64,000 bases of DNA. It comes from Fasciolopsis buskii (Eukaryota; Platyhelminthes; Trematoda; Plagiorchiida; Fasciolidae). Below, one piece after another: positions 12,201 through 26,200 of the stretch. The notes below the pieces were generated by a model. That model saw only the letters and a list, made by a program, of their open reading frames with translations, did not search any database and had not been told where the DNA came from. The stretch's first letter is position 1; each line of letters starts with the position of its first letter. A program made the translations under genes and the position numbers. The stretch is taken from positions 1 through 64,000 of the forward strand of contig LUCM01007179.1 of the NCBI GenBank assembly GCA_008360955.1, in the 5' to 3' direction.

Positions 12201-15200
12201 GCGTATGTGGAACACTCGTCTACCATACCGTGCCGTATTTTGTGTTCCTCCCAATGAATGGAAGAAGCCATATGGCGAACAACAGATGACGTGGTAACGT
12301 GGGATAAGAAAATGTACAGCGAAATTAGGTAAAGTAGATGTCTCACGTGTTGTGGATTGGGGTTTGAAAGACTCGTCAGCTAGTTGGCTGGAGACNTTAC
12401 TGTAGCTGAATGGCCATCGACGCTGGCCACAAACCCGATTGGCTGTCGAACTTTTGTCTGATTCGGCTATTCGCAACAGTTACGAACAAGACTATCCGAG
12501 GAACTAAGAACTTCGACGAGCAGCAATGTAGACGAGCAGTGGGATCAAATTAAGCAGGCTATGCATTTGTCAGCAGATTACGCCTGTGGTCCTAGATCTA
12601 GGATTCATCAAAAACGCTGGATCTCGCAAGGGTCGCTAGGTCTAATGGAACAAATACATCAGCTGCCTAACTGCAAGAAAGTGAATATGATGCGTCGGCA
12701 GTTGCAGCGTCAGTTGACGATAAGCCCTAAAAATGACCGCGAAAACTGGTGGGTTAAGGTAGCCGAAGAGATGGAAGTGGCGTCCGCTTCAGGTAATAGT
12801 CAAAGACTGTTTAAGCTTATACGCGATAGCGGTGGGTGGCGAACTTCGGTTAGTGAAGTCGTGTGTGATGGGACTGGAGAGCTCATTCATGGTAGACAGG
12901 AAAGACTGGACCGTTAGGCAGAGCATTTCAAGGATCAGTTTAGCTGGCCACGCTATTGTATTTAGTCCGACGTCTGGAGCTGTGAATCCTTGGGGGTTGT
13001 CACTTGATCCCCCAACGGAAGTGAAAGTGCGGTCGAATATTCGAATTTTGAAGCGGGAAATGCAGCCGGTCCCGACGACCTTCCCCCAATTCTCTTCAAA
13101 TTGGGTGTGGAAGCTCTAGTGAAATGACCTATTTCCTTACTTCACGATATTCGGATCGAGCAACATATTCCATTATCGTGGGGTAAGTCACTGATTATAC
13201 CCATCTTCGAGAAGGTATACGGAGTTTCTTTAGCAATCCTCGTGGGTTTAGTTTAATTCCAATAGTTACTAAGGTGTTAGCTTCGATAATGCTGCGCCGT
13301 TTGACACCGATTCGCAAGAGTAATATCCGCGAACAACAGGCCGGATTTCGGCCAGGTCGAGGTTGCATCGACCAGATATTCACTCTTCGACAGATACTCG
13401 AAACGCGCCACACACACACACCGCCGCCCTACGATCGTAGTCTTCCTCGACTTGAAAGGTGCTTTCGACTCCGCGTATCGACCAGCACTATTCAGTGCTC
13501 TCCACCGGAAGAGTATGCCAACGAAGTTTGTGAATTTGTTGGGAGCATTGCACTCGCATACCTATGGTCACGTCAGGGTATACTGTGAACGGTCACGTTC
13601 ATTCGAAACGACTAGTGGCGTTCGACAAGGGTGTCCCATGTCTCCATTCCTGTTCAACTTCGTCATGGACGAGGTGATGGAAGATGGTTTAGGAGATCTC
13701 CGGGATGTAGGAGTCGAACTGGGAAGTGGAGCAAAGCTATGTGACCTAGATTACGCAGACGACGTCGTGTGCTTGTTCGAGTCTGCGAACCATGCACAAC
13801 GGGCAGTAAATAGACTGTCGAGATAGGTCGATCGGTTTTGCATGTGCTTTGCACCTTCAAAGTGCAAAGTGTTGTTACAGGACTGGACGACAGCAGTGCG
13901 GAACGTGGTGGTTAGCTGAGAGGAACTAAGGATTGTGGACCGCTTCATTAATCCTACCTTGGTGGCTGCGTGTCGAACGATGGTAGCTCGGGAGTGGAGG
14001 TAGATACGCCTTTATCGAATGTTCGAGCAGCTTACGCTGGATTGAAGCACTTGTGGCGTCGGTCTGATATTTCACAAAAGTTGAGAGGTCGTGTGTACTG
14101 TGCCGCAGTGCGCTCGGTTCTGTTGTACGGTTGCGATACGTGGAGTATGCGTGTGGGCGATGATCGTCGGTTGGAGGTTTTTAATGGCCGATGTCTAAAT
14201 AGTATGGCTAGGATTGGACGGAGTGACCGGGTGAGTAATATTGAGGTTAAGAATGTGGAATGGGTGCCACTTCTAAAAATAGCTTGTTTCAGCGTATGAA
14301 ACTTAGTAGACTACGTTGGTTGGGTCATGTGTTGCGTATGTGGAACACTCGTCTACCATACCGTGCCGTATTTTGTGTTCCTCCCAATGAATGGAAGAAG
14401 CCATATGGCGAACAACAGATGACGTGGTAACGTGGGATAAGAAAATGTACAGCGAAATTAGGTAAAGTAGATGTCTCACGTGTTGTGGATTGGGGTTTGA
14501 AAGACTCGTCAGCTAGTTGGCTGGAGACACTGGAGGATGTGACAGCGGACCGTGAACAGTTGCGATCGTGCTGTCATTTTCTATCGAATGAGAATGATTG
14601 AAGGAGTGTTTTCATACAGTTAGACTGTGTTCCTTGTGTTGGCTGCAACAGAATCTTATCTATTCCCGCCTGTGTAGGTCTACTGGCTGTTCTTGAATAT
14701 TCACCCTTTTTATAGAAACTGGTAACTCTGGGGAAAGGCAGTGGTCAGTGAGGTTTGCCTTGCCATTTAACGCTGAATGATGACGATCATGGTATCTGTC
14801 AGTTTGTCCTGCCTGTTGTGGGAGGCATTCCATGCAGATGATTTTTATATGCAGTTGTTTTGGTTTTGCCAACGAATTTCATCTTTAGCCCTTGCTACGT
14901 GGCGTTTCACGTATTATCCATACGGAGTAAAGTGTGAATATCGAAGTCACTGGGGACCTTTCTTATTGCTTCCGCATTGTCTGATGTCTACGGAATTCGG
15001 AATGAGGGCGTTTTTTCTTTTCGTCGTCTTCGTTGCTGATATTCAACTCTCCAGGTGTTTTTTATGAGGATAGTTATTGTCTTGCAGGATGTCTTGTAGA
15101 CGTTTTACTTCTTTACCTTCGGTATCGTTACTGCGTAACTTTTTAACTCTGTTGGCTAGCGAGAAAATGAGTGTCCGTTTCACGCCCTGTGAACGGGCTG

Positions 15201-18200
15201 AACTGAAGTCCAAATACTTATCCGAATGTGTGGATTTTCTGTGAAAATATCGCCATTCACAGAAAATCCACACATTCGGATAAGTATTTGGACTTCAGTT
15301 CAGCCCATTCACAGGGCGTGAAACGGACACTTATTTCCTCGCTAGCCAACAGAGTTAAAAAGTTACGCAGTAACGATACCGAAGGTAAAGAAGTAAAACG
15401 TCTACAAGACATCCTGCAAGACAATTACTATCCGCGACGCCTAGTTGCATATCAGCAACGAAGACGAAGAAAATAAAAAAGAATGTGATGGGGGGATTCT
15501 ACTGGCGACTCAGTAGTTTAGTGTAAGGTGCTGAACCGCAGAATTCAGTCTTCAGATGAAACACGTTATCCGAATAAACTAGAACGAATTTTTGTTTTGT
15601 TTTGAACAAAACGTCTGTTTCAGTGTTCAGGTGGTGGAACGTGGATCGTGATGATCAGTGGACGTCGTGGCCAAGTGGTGTGAAATCTTAGCCAATGAAC
15701 TAGCTCGCGTGGGTTCAGTTAGACTGCTGTGTTGAGTTGTGCAAGATCCTCTTAAGCGACGACCAGAGGCAATAGACGATATAGTTCAGTGCGGCAGTCA
15801 GTGGCGTTCTTTCGTTCAAAAGAGCAGAAGTTTCCTTTGTCCTGTTCAGCGACATATGTAAACCAAAGATAGACTTATGTTTGTGATACACCCAGAGCAA
15901 ATCCATATCTGCACTCTAGGGAACAAAGGAAGATTGCGACAATACATGTATCCAGGTTTGCTACATTAATGCCATCATTCTCTTTACGGTATCTTATTTC
16001 ATAGTTGGTGTTGCTACAGATTGTTTCACAATTCGACCTTCATTTCTGTTGTCCATAGGCTACTGCAGACACACTAGAACGCCTCTTGATCCAGTCGGCT
16101 GAGACAGCTGTGACGGCTTATCAGATCGGATTTGATCTATACGAGAACTCAACCCAGGTGTTCCTTCAACGGGTTACCGCTGCTTTGGCACGTAGTCCAA
16201 AACTAGACCATCTGATGAAAATGTTGGATAAAGACAACAAGCAGACTGAAAAGAAAGCCCTGGTTGTTGATTCCGCTTCCGGAAGCAATACTGTGATTGA
16301 TGCCAATAAGGAAGCAAAAGCAAATGGTGTTGATGTGAAAAAAGACGAGACGAAAGAGGAAACCGCACCGATGACCGCAGTTATTGAAAAACCGGAACCT
16401 AGCACTTCCACAGTCCCCATTGTTGATTCACTCAGTGACAGCGAGAAAGAGCTCAAAACCCGTTTGGAAAATCTCATCAGTATTCTTTCGGGAGACAAGG
16501 TTAGTTTACAGTTCTCATTCACTATTTACAGATTTTGTTGTCTAATACACTTGACACTAGTCGTTCTTGGGTTACTCCTTATCCACCGCCTAGGTGATCG
16601 AACTGCACTTACAGTTTCTCATCAGAAATAACAAAGCAGACCTTCGACTACTGGAGCGTATTCGGGATGACGTTCGTCACTCGGTGACACATAATGCTAC
16701 CGTTCTTGCTAATGGGATCATGCACTGTGGTACAACGTCTGATCAGTTCTTGCGCGACCACTTGAACTGGCTTGGTAAGGCAGTCAACTGGGCCAAGTTT
16801 ACGGCAACCGCCACTTTGGGAGTTATCCATAGAGGTGAGCCAATGGCGTAATCAGCTTCCAAGTTACCGGTATGATTTGCTACGCAATATTGAGTGCACT
16901 GAGATGTGGAGTGTTTCCTTGTTATGCTTCACCAATTAGAAATTTGATTTTTTTTGAAATGATTCGTGAGGTGGTTGAAAGCCATGGAAACACTGTAGTT
17001 GCTTCATTACAACTCCACTTATAACTCGAAACCGGGAAGAATGATGTGAGTCGAACCTGCTTGGCGTTAGGTCGCCCAGGCTGAATTCCAGCAGTTCGTT
17101 TAGCATTGTTATTCCGTCATTGGTTTTTGAATGGTCACAGGCGTTTGCTTACACAGTGATTGATCCTTATCATGTACGTAACAGTCCATACGTAAGTCAT
17201 TGGCTAAAGAATGCTGTGCCATTTGGTGTTAGTATTTGAAAAAAACATTTAATGGTTAGTCAGACGACCACGTCTCTGATGTATTTTAGCTACATTCCTT
17301 CCCCCCTCCGGGTTAAATTAATTGGATAAATGGATCCAAATTGTTTTCATTTTTCACCGCATTCCGTGCCCTTGCGCGAGTATTCAGTAAAAGATGCCCC
17401 CGCATCTCATGTGTGGTCTTTATTTTAGTTCGGGATCTTCTGGTCTTTAAGTAATCAATCTCCATAAAACTGCAAGCTATTCAGCAGAGCGGAATAATCG
17501 ATTCGATAACGTTCGAGTGTGTACGACCCACGGGAGCGACAATCCTGAGGTTGTATGGTCTACTCAAGGTGTACACGCACGTTCTTTGAGATGTGAATTA
17601 ATGTGACCGCTAAACGATTATTCCTTTCAATAATTTGCAGCTACATTGGACGGTATGTATTTGGATAAGTACAAGTAATTGAAAACGAGCGTGTTCGCTA
17701 CGTTGTGTTGCTTTCAATCTATCCTGTAGCATTTTTCGATTAGTTTAAGCAGGAAAGAACAAATGTTCACAACGTGAGCCAAAAGTTGGTGACTATTTAA
17801 ATTTGTCTTAGTATTCCATTGATACCCGTCCGCTTACCTTGCTTGGTCCTTTTTACTCAGGCCACGAGAAGGAGGCTCTCCGGCTCATGTCTGCTTATTT
17901 ACCAAAGGATGCCAGCGGATCCTCGGGGTCTGTATACACCGAAGGGGGTGGCTTGTTTGCTTTGGGCCTTATCCATGCAAATCACGGTGGTTCAATGACC
18001 GGTAAGGCGAGTTTTTATTTTCTGGTGTTTAGGCATTTAGGAAGCAGGAAGTTCATCTTGGAGCATAGAAGCGTGTTACTTTCATTTTTGTCACGTTTCT
18101 TTACAATTCCAGTGTCATTTATTAACCTAAGCCCATAAAATCCAATGTTATACTTGCATAGCTGCTGCTTTTCTTCACAACGATAGGTTTTTAATTTTAA

Positions 18201-21200
18201 CTTTTGGCAACCGTCTTGACTGATTTAGGCTGCTGCTGCTGCTGTCAGCTTTTTATACCGATTCGCTATTCTAGGCTGACCACGTTATAAAGACCAAATT
18301 ATGAAATCCAGATCTTTAAAAGAGGCGCAGCTTGATCGCATTCAATTAATTGGTTAGAACGTGTGCTAGGTGGACTTCTACACACTACGGTCCTTGTTCA
18401 CTGGACCTAGGATCGTCCGAAAACTGCCTTGACCTTTATTCGTCTTGTCTTTGCAATAGGTCTGTGGGTTTGACAAACAAAGTCTGCTTGTGTATGACGA
18501 CGAGAGATTGTTTGGTGATGCCTTCATACACACACCATAGTAGGCTGAAATTCCACTCCCGCGACAGACAGTGAAGTCAACAAATCACAGTTGTGGTTCT
18601 TCTATAGACTGTTCAATGAACAGCCTCCATGCATGATCCTGGCTATTCTAGTAATACACCAGTTTGGAGTCCACAAATATAACAACTGTTTAAATGAGAG
18701 GGTACTGGATATACATACCCAAAGAACGGCAATAACTACGAGGCCCGTTATGCCCATCCAAGAGCGTTTTGTCCACGAATCCAGATAACTGTCGATATAT
18801 ATATAAATCTATATCTATATGTGGACAGTTATCTGAAGTATGCTACTCCTCAGAGTGCCCTCTCTTTTATTCAACCTATCTCTTCTGTCTCCAACCGAAT
18901 CTCTTTATCCCTTCCGCCTGCCCATAGTGTCCCCACTAATCACACGTCCGATACTCGCAACGGTTTATCGTCAAGTAATATAGTAGTGGTTTCCAGTCCA
19001 GCAGCTCACGTTTTCTCAAATCTAGTTAGCCTCTAAATCTGTTCCTTCGACGTGCGCACTTTGATGCAGGTTGGCCAACAGGTATGTTTGGCTCTGATAG
19101 TGGACTCATTTTCGTTTGATATCTGCTGCGTGAGTGAAACACGAACTCAGGATTCGAGTAGAGTAGTTCAACTAACTGCGCCAATTGTCTGGTCAAGATA
19201 TTTTCTTCGCACTTCAGGAGACGAAGCAGCTCAATCTGTGGGTCAACGTGGTGTAGGAATAGTCTTGAGTGAGAAGGCTGAAGCAGCCCTTCTAGACTGG
19301 ATCCCAGTTAACAGTCGCTTGTGTACCATGAGACTGCAGGGATCAGTTGGCGTCCGAAAGAATAGTGACGTTAACCGCTGTTTATTTGTTATCTCGGCAT
19401 ACACTCCAACAGACTGAAGCACTGATATGGAGAAAGACGAGTTTTACGATGACCTCGTCACTCTTGCTCGGAAGGGCAAACGCTCTGACATTGTATTGGT
19501 AGCAGGTGACTTTAATGCACAAGTTGAGAAACCTAGTGCATCGGAATCCTGTTTAGGTGGGCAATGCGCCTTGCCTGCTCAGCGAATAGACAACGGGGAA
19601 AGACTTCTCCAATTCTGTGTAGGCAATCATTCATTCCTATCTAGCACGAATTTCCGACACAGTTCGCGTCGCACAGCGACATGGCGTTCTAACTCGACGG
19701 ACATTGAGTCAGATTGACCATATCGCAGTTAGCTACCGTTGGGGTGGTTCTGTCCCGAATTGTAGATCTTACTGGACTGCGTACGTTGAATCGGACCATG
19801 CGTTAGTTTTAATGAAATTTTTACTGTAGCTGAATGGCCATCGACGCTGGCCACAAACCCGATTGGCTGTCGAACTTTTGTCTGATTCGGCTATTCGCAA
19901 CAGTTACGAACAAGACTATCCGAGGAACTAAGAACTTCGACGAGCAGCAATGTAGACGAGCAGTGGGATCAAATTAAGCAGGCTATGCATTTGTCAGCAG
20001 ATTACGCCTGTGGTCCTAGATCTAGGATTCATCAAAAACACTGGATCTCGCAAGGGTCGCTAGGTCTAATGGAACAAATACATCAGCTGCCTAACTGCAA
20101 GAAAGTGAATATGATGCGTCGGCAGTTGCAGCGTCAGTTGACGATAAGCCCTAAAAATGACCGCGAAAACTGGTGGGTTAAGGTAGCCGAAGAGATGGAA
20201 GTGGCGTCCGCTTCAGGTAATAGTCAAAGACTGTTTAAGCTTATACGCGATAGCGGTGGGTGGCGAACTTCGGTTAGTGAAGTCGTGTGTGATGGGACTG
20301 GAGAGCTCATTCATGGTAGACAGGAAAGACTGGACCGTTAGGCAGAGCATTTCAAGGATCAGTTTAGCTGGCCACGCTATTGTATTTAGTCCGACGTCTG
20401 GAGCTGTGAATCCTTGGGGGTTGTCACTTGATCCCCCAACGGAAGTGAAAGTGCGGTCGAATATTCGAATTTTGAAGCGGGAAATGCAGCCGGTCCCGAC
20501 GACCTTCCCCCAATTCTCTTCAAATTGGGTGTGGAAGCTCTAGTGAAATGACCTATTTCCTTACTTCACGATATTCGGATCGAGCAACATATTCCATTAT
20601 CGTGGGGTAAGTCACTGATTATACCCATCTTCGAGAAGGTATACGGAGTTTCTTTAGCAATCCTCGTGGGTTTAGTTTAATTCCAATAGTTACTAAGGTG
20701 TTAGCTTCGATAATGCTGCGCCGTTTGACACCGATTCGCAAGAGTAATATCCGCGAACAACAGGCCGGATTTCGGCCAGGTCGAGGTTGCATCGACCAGA
20801 TATTCACTCTTCGACAGATACTCGAAACGCGCCACACACACACACCGCCGCCCTACGATCGTAGTCTTCCTCGACTTGAAAGGTGCTTTCGACTCCGCGT
20901 ATCGACCAGCACTATTCAGTGCTCTCCACCGGAAGAGTATGCCAACGAAGTTTGTGAATTTGTTGGGAGCATTGCACTCGCATACCTATGGTCACGTCAG
21001 GGTATACTGTGAACGGTCACGTTCATTCGAAACGACTAGTGGCGTTCGACAAGGGTGTCCCATGTCTCCATTCCTGTTCAACTTCGTCATGGACGAGGTG
21101 ATGGAAGATGGTTTAGGAGATCTCCGGGATGTAGGAGTCGAACTGGGAAGTGGAGCAAAGCTATGTGACCTAGATTACGCAGACGACGTCGTGTGCTTGT

Positions 21201-23169
21201 TCGAGTCTGCGAACCATGCACAACGGGCAGTAAATAGACTGTCGAGATAGGTCGATCGGTTTTGCATGTGCTTTGCACCTTCAAAGTGCAAAGTGTTGTT
21301 ACAGGACTGGACGACAGCAGTGCGGAACGTGGTGGTTAGCTGAGAGGAACTAAGGATTGTGGACCGCTTCATTAATCCTACCTTGGTGGCTGCGTGTCGA
21401 ACGATGGTAGCTCGGGAGTGGAGGTAGATACGCCTTTATCGAATGTTCGAGCAGCTTACGCTGGATTGAAGCACTTGTGGCGTCGGTCTGATATTTCACA
21501 AAAGTTGAGAGGTCGTGTGTACTGTGCCGCAGTGCGCTCGGTTCTGTTGTACGGTTGCGATACGTGGAGTATGCGTGTGGGCGATGATCGTCGGTTGGAG
21601 GTTTTTAATGGCCGATGTCTAAATAGTATGGCTAGGATTGGACGGAGTGACCGGGTGAGTAATATTGAGGTTAAGAATGTGGAATGGGTGCCACTTCTAA
21701 AAATAGCTTGTTTCAGCGTATGAAACTTAGTAGACTACGTTGGTTGGGTCATGTGNNNNNNNNNNNNNNNNNNNNNNNNNNNNNNNNNNNNNNNNNNNNN
21801 NNNNNNNNNNNNNNNNNNNNNNNNNNNNNNNNNNNNNNNNNNNNNNNNNNNNNNNNNNNNNNNNNNNNNNNNNNNAGAATGATTGAAGGAGTGTTTTCAT
21901 ACAGTTAGACTGTGTTCCTTGTGTTGGCTGCAACAGAATCTTATCTATTCCCGCCTGTGTAGGTCTACTGGCTGTTCTTGAATATTCACCCTTTTTATAG
22001 AAACTGGTAACTCTGGGGAAAGGCAGTGGTCAGTGAGGTTTGCCTTGCTATTTAACGCTGAATGAAGATGATGATGACGGCGAACGCTCGTTAACCGCAC
22101 CGTGCTCTGGTTTCTGTTCTTTCCACGTAGTGGAAGTAATCACGCGGAGGTCAACAGATGACGTGACAACGTGGGATGGGATAATGTACAGCAAATTCAG
22201 GTACATTAAGTGCATCTCGTCTCCTAATGCAGATCATGCGCCATTGGAAGCATGGCGGAAGATGAACACAGTCATGGAGAGGGAGAAAAAAAGAAACAAT
22301 GTACAGAATTTAACATACTAACTGTCCTATTCTTCATTTCCACGTCATCAATCATTCATCGAATTCCATGGTTTCTCTGTGGGTATGATACCACCCGGTT
22401 ATCCGAACCGAAGTTAAGTCCTGACTTAGAAGACCCCACTTCAAGCCTTTGACTTTATTGATCTAACTCTGAACCCAGCAGGACGACCTTACGGTCACGT
22501 GACCTACTGGGGATCGGTGACTGATTGCTTCATGCGCTCTTCAGATGAAACCAGATTTCCTAAGTGCCTGGTACACTCCTCTTCCACAGATATCGATGAG
22601 CTTGGTGCTGTATGCTTCGTACGCCGCCTGTAGTTGGTTTGGAATTAGGGTTTTACGGACTCCCTTAGACTGATTATCAACAACCACTCATCCTCTTACT
22701 TTGGTGGGAACACTTCTGCGACGAGAGGGCATTGGGTAGGACTTTCTTACCAGAGGGTATGTGAGACACTGGTCATTTTGGAGCATTTCGTGAGGCGCGC
22801 AGTGCGAAGAGCCGACTCGGAGCCTAAGGTACTCACCCCGACCATCCTGAGGCATTTGGAGGCAGAATCTCATTTAGATGACAGGAGTTCGAATGGTTCA
22901 CAACTATGGTCGTTGTTTGGTCTGTTTGGATTCGGCACTGCTGGACCTATAGAGCAACGATACTAGAATCGCAGGTTTCTATATTTTTATTGGGTAGAAT
23001 GAGGAAGAATAACCAAAGACTCATCGACGTACTACCGATTAAAAATACGGACTCATGCGTCGGATGACGTCGTCCTGTTGATTGAAACTGCCTTGTCCAC
23101 AAATGACCTGATAATCAAAGTTGTAATCGCGATGTGAACGCTCGACCAAGTCATCCAAATCAAAATCCG

Positions 23170-23206
<37 letters not shown>

Positions 23207-26200
23207 CATAGTAGCGAAGCGTGCATTGTCATATTGAATAGCAGTCGTTTGTGTACAGTTCAGTTGGACGATTGAATCATCGTTGTTCGTTCGCTATATC
23301 TGTGTGTGCACCAACCCATTTCTACTGCCCTGGGGCCAAATATGAATTCTCTCAATAGTCGTCTGGTTTATTCCGCAGTGTGCGATCAACGGATATTGTG
23401 GTCGTTGCCGATAATTCCAACGCCTCTTTCGGTTACTTAGCGGAGGCGGATTTTCTGCCCCAGCCGATCGGACCGGCAACGGAGATCGTTTCATCCACGT
23501 TTATCCTGATTACAAGTTGTTTTTGATGGCATAGGTTCATTTAGTGCCCTCTTTAGCTTCCACAGCGTTAGACTCAGATTGATCACATTACCATCGGTCA
23601 CCGGCGGCGTGGATCAATCGAGGGTTGCCGACCATTCTGGTCATGCTTTGGCCTGAGCTCGCTTTTGTTTTCGCCTAGTCCGTGATCACACCAACACGAA
23701 AACCACTTGTCCTGGACAGGTGATTCTGGACGATAATCGCCGACTTCAGTTCTAGTCGGAGTTTTCGATGCGGCTGCCGTCTCAATAAAATGCTCATGAC
23801 CCGGACGAACACTGGGACCAGATCAAAGAAACCATGCACTCGGGGGCAAATACCATACAGGATTCCAGGTTATGTAAGCGTCCGAAACGATGGATATCCT
23901 CGACTTTAATTGCCCCGTTAGGTGCTCGCAGATCCGTCCCTCCTGATGCAACATTCACTGAGACGCGTAGACTCCTGAGGCGTCAGCTGACCGGGAGTGT
24001 GAGAAACGACCACGAGCAGTGTTGGATAGGGAATTGTCGGGAAATGGGGATCACTGCAGTTATCGGAGATAGCCTCAGCCTTTACCGACTGATTAGGGAT
24101 GATGGTCCACAAAAGCCGGGCGTAAGCGAAGTGGTTAAAGAATCCGACGGCAAACTGATTCACACCCTGGAGCGTTGGGTAGAACACTAGAAAGGAGTTT
24201 AATTGACCCACGGTCACAGTGGGCCTTGTACTTATGCTTGGAAGTGAACCAATGCAGGTGGTTACCAGCTGTACATCGGAAATAAAGCTGATCAGGGAGA
24301 TTGTTTTTTTAGAAAGGTATGAGGCAGATAGGCTGTCGTCATCGTTCTTCAAGGATGGCAGTGAAATGTTAACACTGGAGTTAACAGAACTCATTAGATC
24401 AATCTGAGCAAGTGGAGAGATTCCTAAGGTCTGGTGTGAATCGGTAATTGTATCGATTTACAAGAAGGGTGATAGATTCTCATGTAAAAACTACAGAGCA
24501 TCCTGACTGATCATGGGTATTCTCATGTACCGATTATTTAGTTTTCACGAACGGGGTATGCGTAAGAACCGAGCCGGCTTCCCTCCCGGTCGGGATTGTA
24601 TTGATCAAGTTTACACTTTGCTACAGACCTTCGGACATAGGCACATATTTCGTAGACACACGATTCCTCTCTTTCTTGATTTGAAAGCGGCGTTTGACTC
24701 GGTCGATTGCGCAGTTCTTTTGTGCTTCCTCTCACTGAAGGGTTTGCCTAATGAATTCATTTCAGTTATCCAGTCTGTATGCCGACACGCGAAGCCGAGT
24801 TCGCACTTTCCCGCTATGAAGTGCGCAGCGAGATTTATTCATAAAAATATAGAGTCCTATGTTGTTTAACATTCAGCATCAGTACCACTGACAATCGGCG
24901 ATTCTCTTCTCTACCTTTCAGTGATTCTTGCCCATTTTTATGTGACGTCCAGAAAGGCCAGTTTGAAACAGTTTTTTCCCACATTCCAAGCAGTTTCGGG
25001 TTCTCTTCGTCGGTATCCACTGGTCCGGTAGCTCATCAAGTTGACACGTCAGGACAATGAACATTTTGAATGAAATTGAGAATTTAGCCAAAGTGTGCTT
25101 TTAAGTGGGGCATTCTCTGTACCCAAGTGCTTTCATGCTTTTTACGGTAAACAGAAGGAAGACCGCGGTACTCAAAACACCCTGATTACTGAATTCTGGT
25201 AGAGTGAAACACGAAGCTTCTTTCGGAGACACTCATGTTTTCATATTGTTTAATTTCTTAGCCTCATCACAAAATCTTCATCCCTACGATGACAAGACTT
25301 ATCCTGTCGAGGATGCATCCTCTTCTGGTCCGTCTCGAAAGCTTTTCCCATTTAAAACAACTTGGACGGGAATAGGCAAGCGGGACGGCTTTCTGGAAGA
25401 AGTTCCTTCATTATATATCTATTTGGTTAATGTTCTGCAGGTCACGACAAGCGATCCGTGCATCAATAGAATTAACGCGGTGCCAGACTAGGGCACTCAG
25501 TGTTTTCTCCTGTGGTTCGGGTTGATTGCATTACCTGGTTTATTGCGCGCTCATTTCATGCTTCATATCCACTGAGCGTTGGGCAATTATCTGCGCCAGT
25601 ATTGGGGAACAAGGCGTTTGTCACAAAATCTTACTAGGAATATAAGTTACACTGTGATCACTTTCCAGTGTGATTGATTTCGTTTACTATTATGTGACTT
25701 GTGGCTGAAAATGGTTGAACATAAACGTTAAATTGTCCTGGGTTTTCTAATCGGTTCATTGTTCCCTGCATCTTGGTCCGAGAAGAATTCACTGCTTCGC
25801 ACGCTTAATTGACTTAGACACTAGGTCAAGATCATTCCTAAATGAGAATTTTCCTTCGCATTGTGAACGACGATTATTAGACCCCGTTAACACAGTTTAA
25901 CCCAATTAATAAATAATTGGCTTCAGTCTTTATATACCCGCGTAATCATAGATAGAATACAGGATAAAAAAGATGTTTCTGTTGGACATGCGAGCTTGTT
26001 TATTAAATTCTTGTGCTCTTCGATAATTTCATTTTTCATATTTAAACGAGTTTAAATTGACAACCAAGGTCACCCATGTCTAACTTGCTTTATTAGAATC
26101 TACAAATATATACATATATATAATGTATCGTATATATATATATATAGTGAATATCATTTATAGAAATATATTGAATTGTTCTTGACCTGTCATTGCGTTT

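Larger units (their letters stand above)
22751..25967. repeat. Composite dispersed repeat, filled copy
   Basis: 5' part 22751-23195 and 3' part 25466-25967 match 46250-46688 and 46689-47148 almost base for base. The 46-kb copy lacks the 2.27 kb between the TA tract (23171) and ATAGAATTAACG (25466). The outer repeat carries a conserved 62-codon frame (22778-22966) and a DDVVLLIET fragment near 23065 that recalls an RT YADD motif. Identity of the outer repeat is unknown. Confidence 0.8.

Noticed and set aside
16166..16522. Minus-strand 118-codon open frame
   Set aside because: It lies antisense over PSMD1 exon 5, whose plus-strand reading is confirmed by homology and splicing.
23171..23205. 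TA tracts as a regulatory or CRISPR-like array
   Set aside because: They are simple dinucleotide microsatellites with no spacer structure; similar tracts are scattered through the window.
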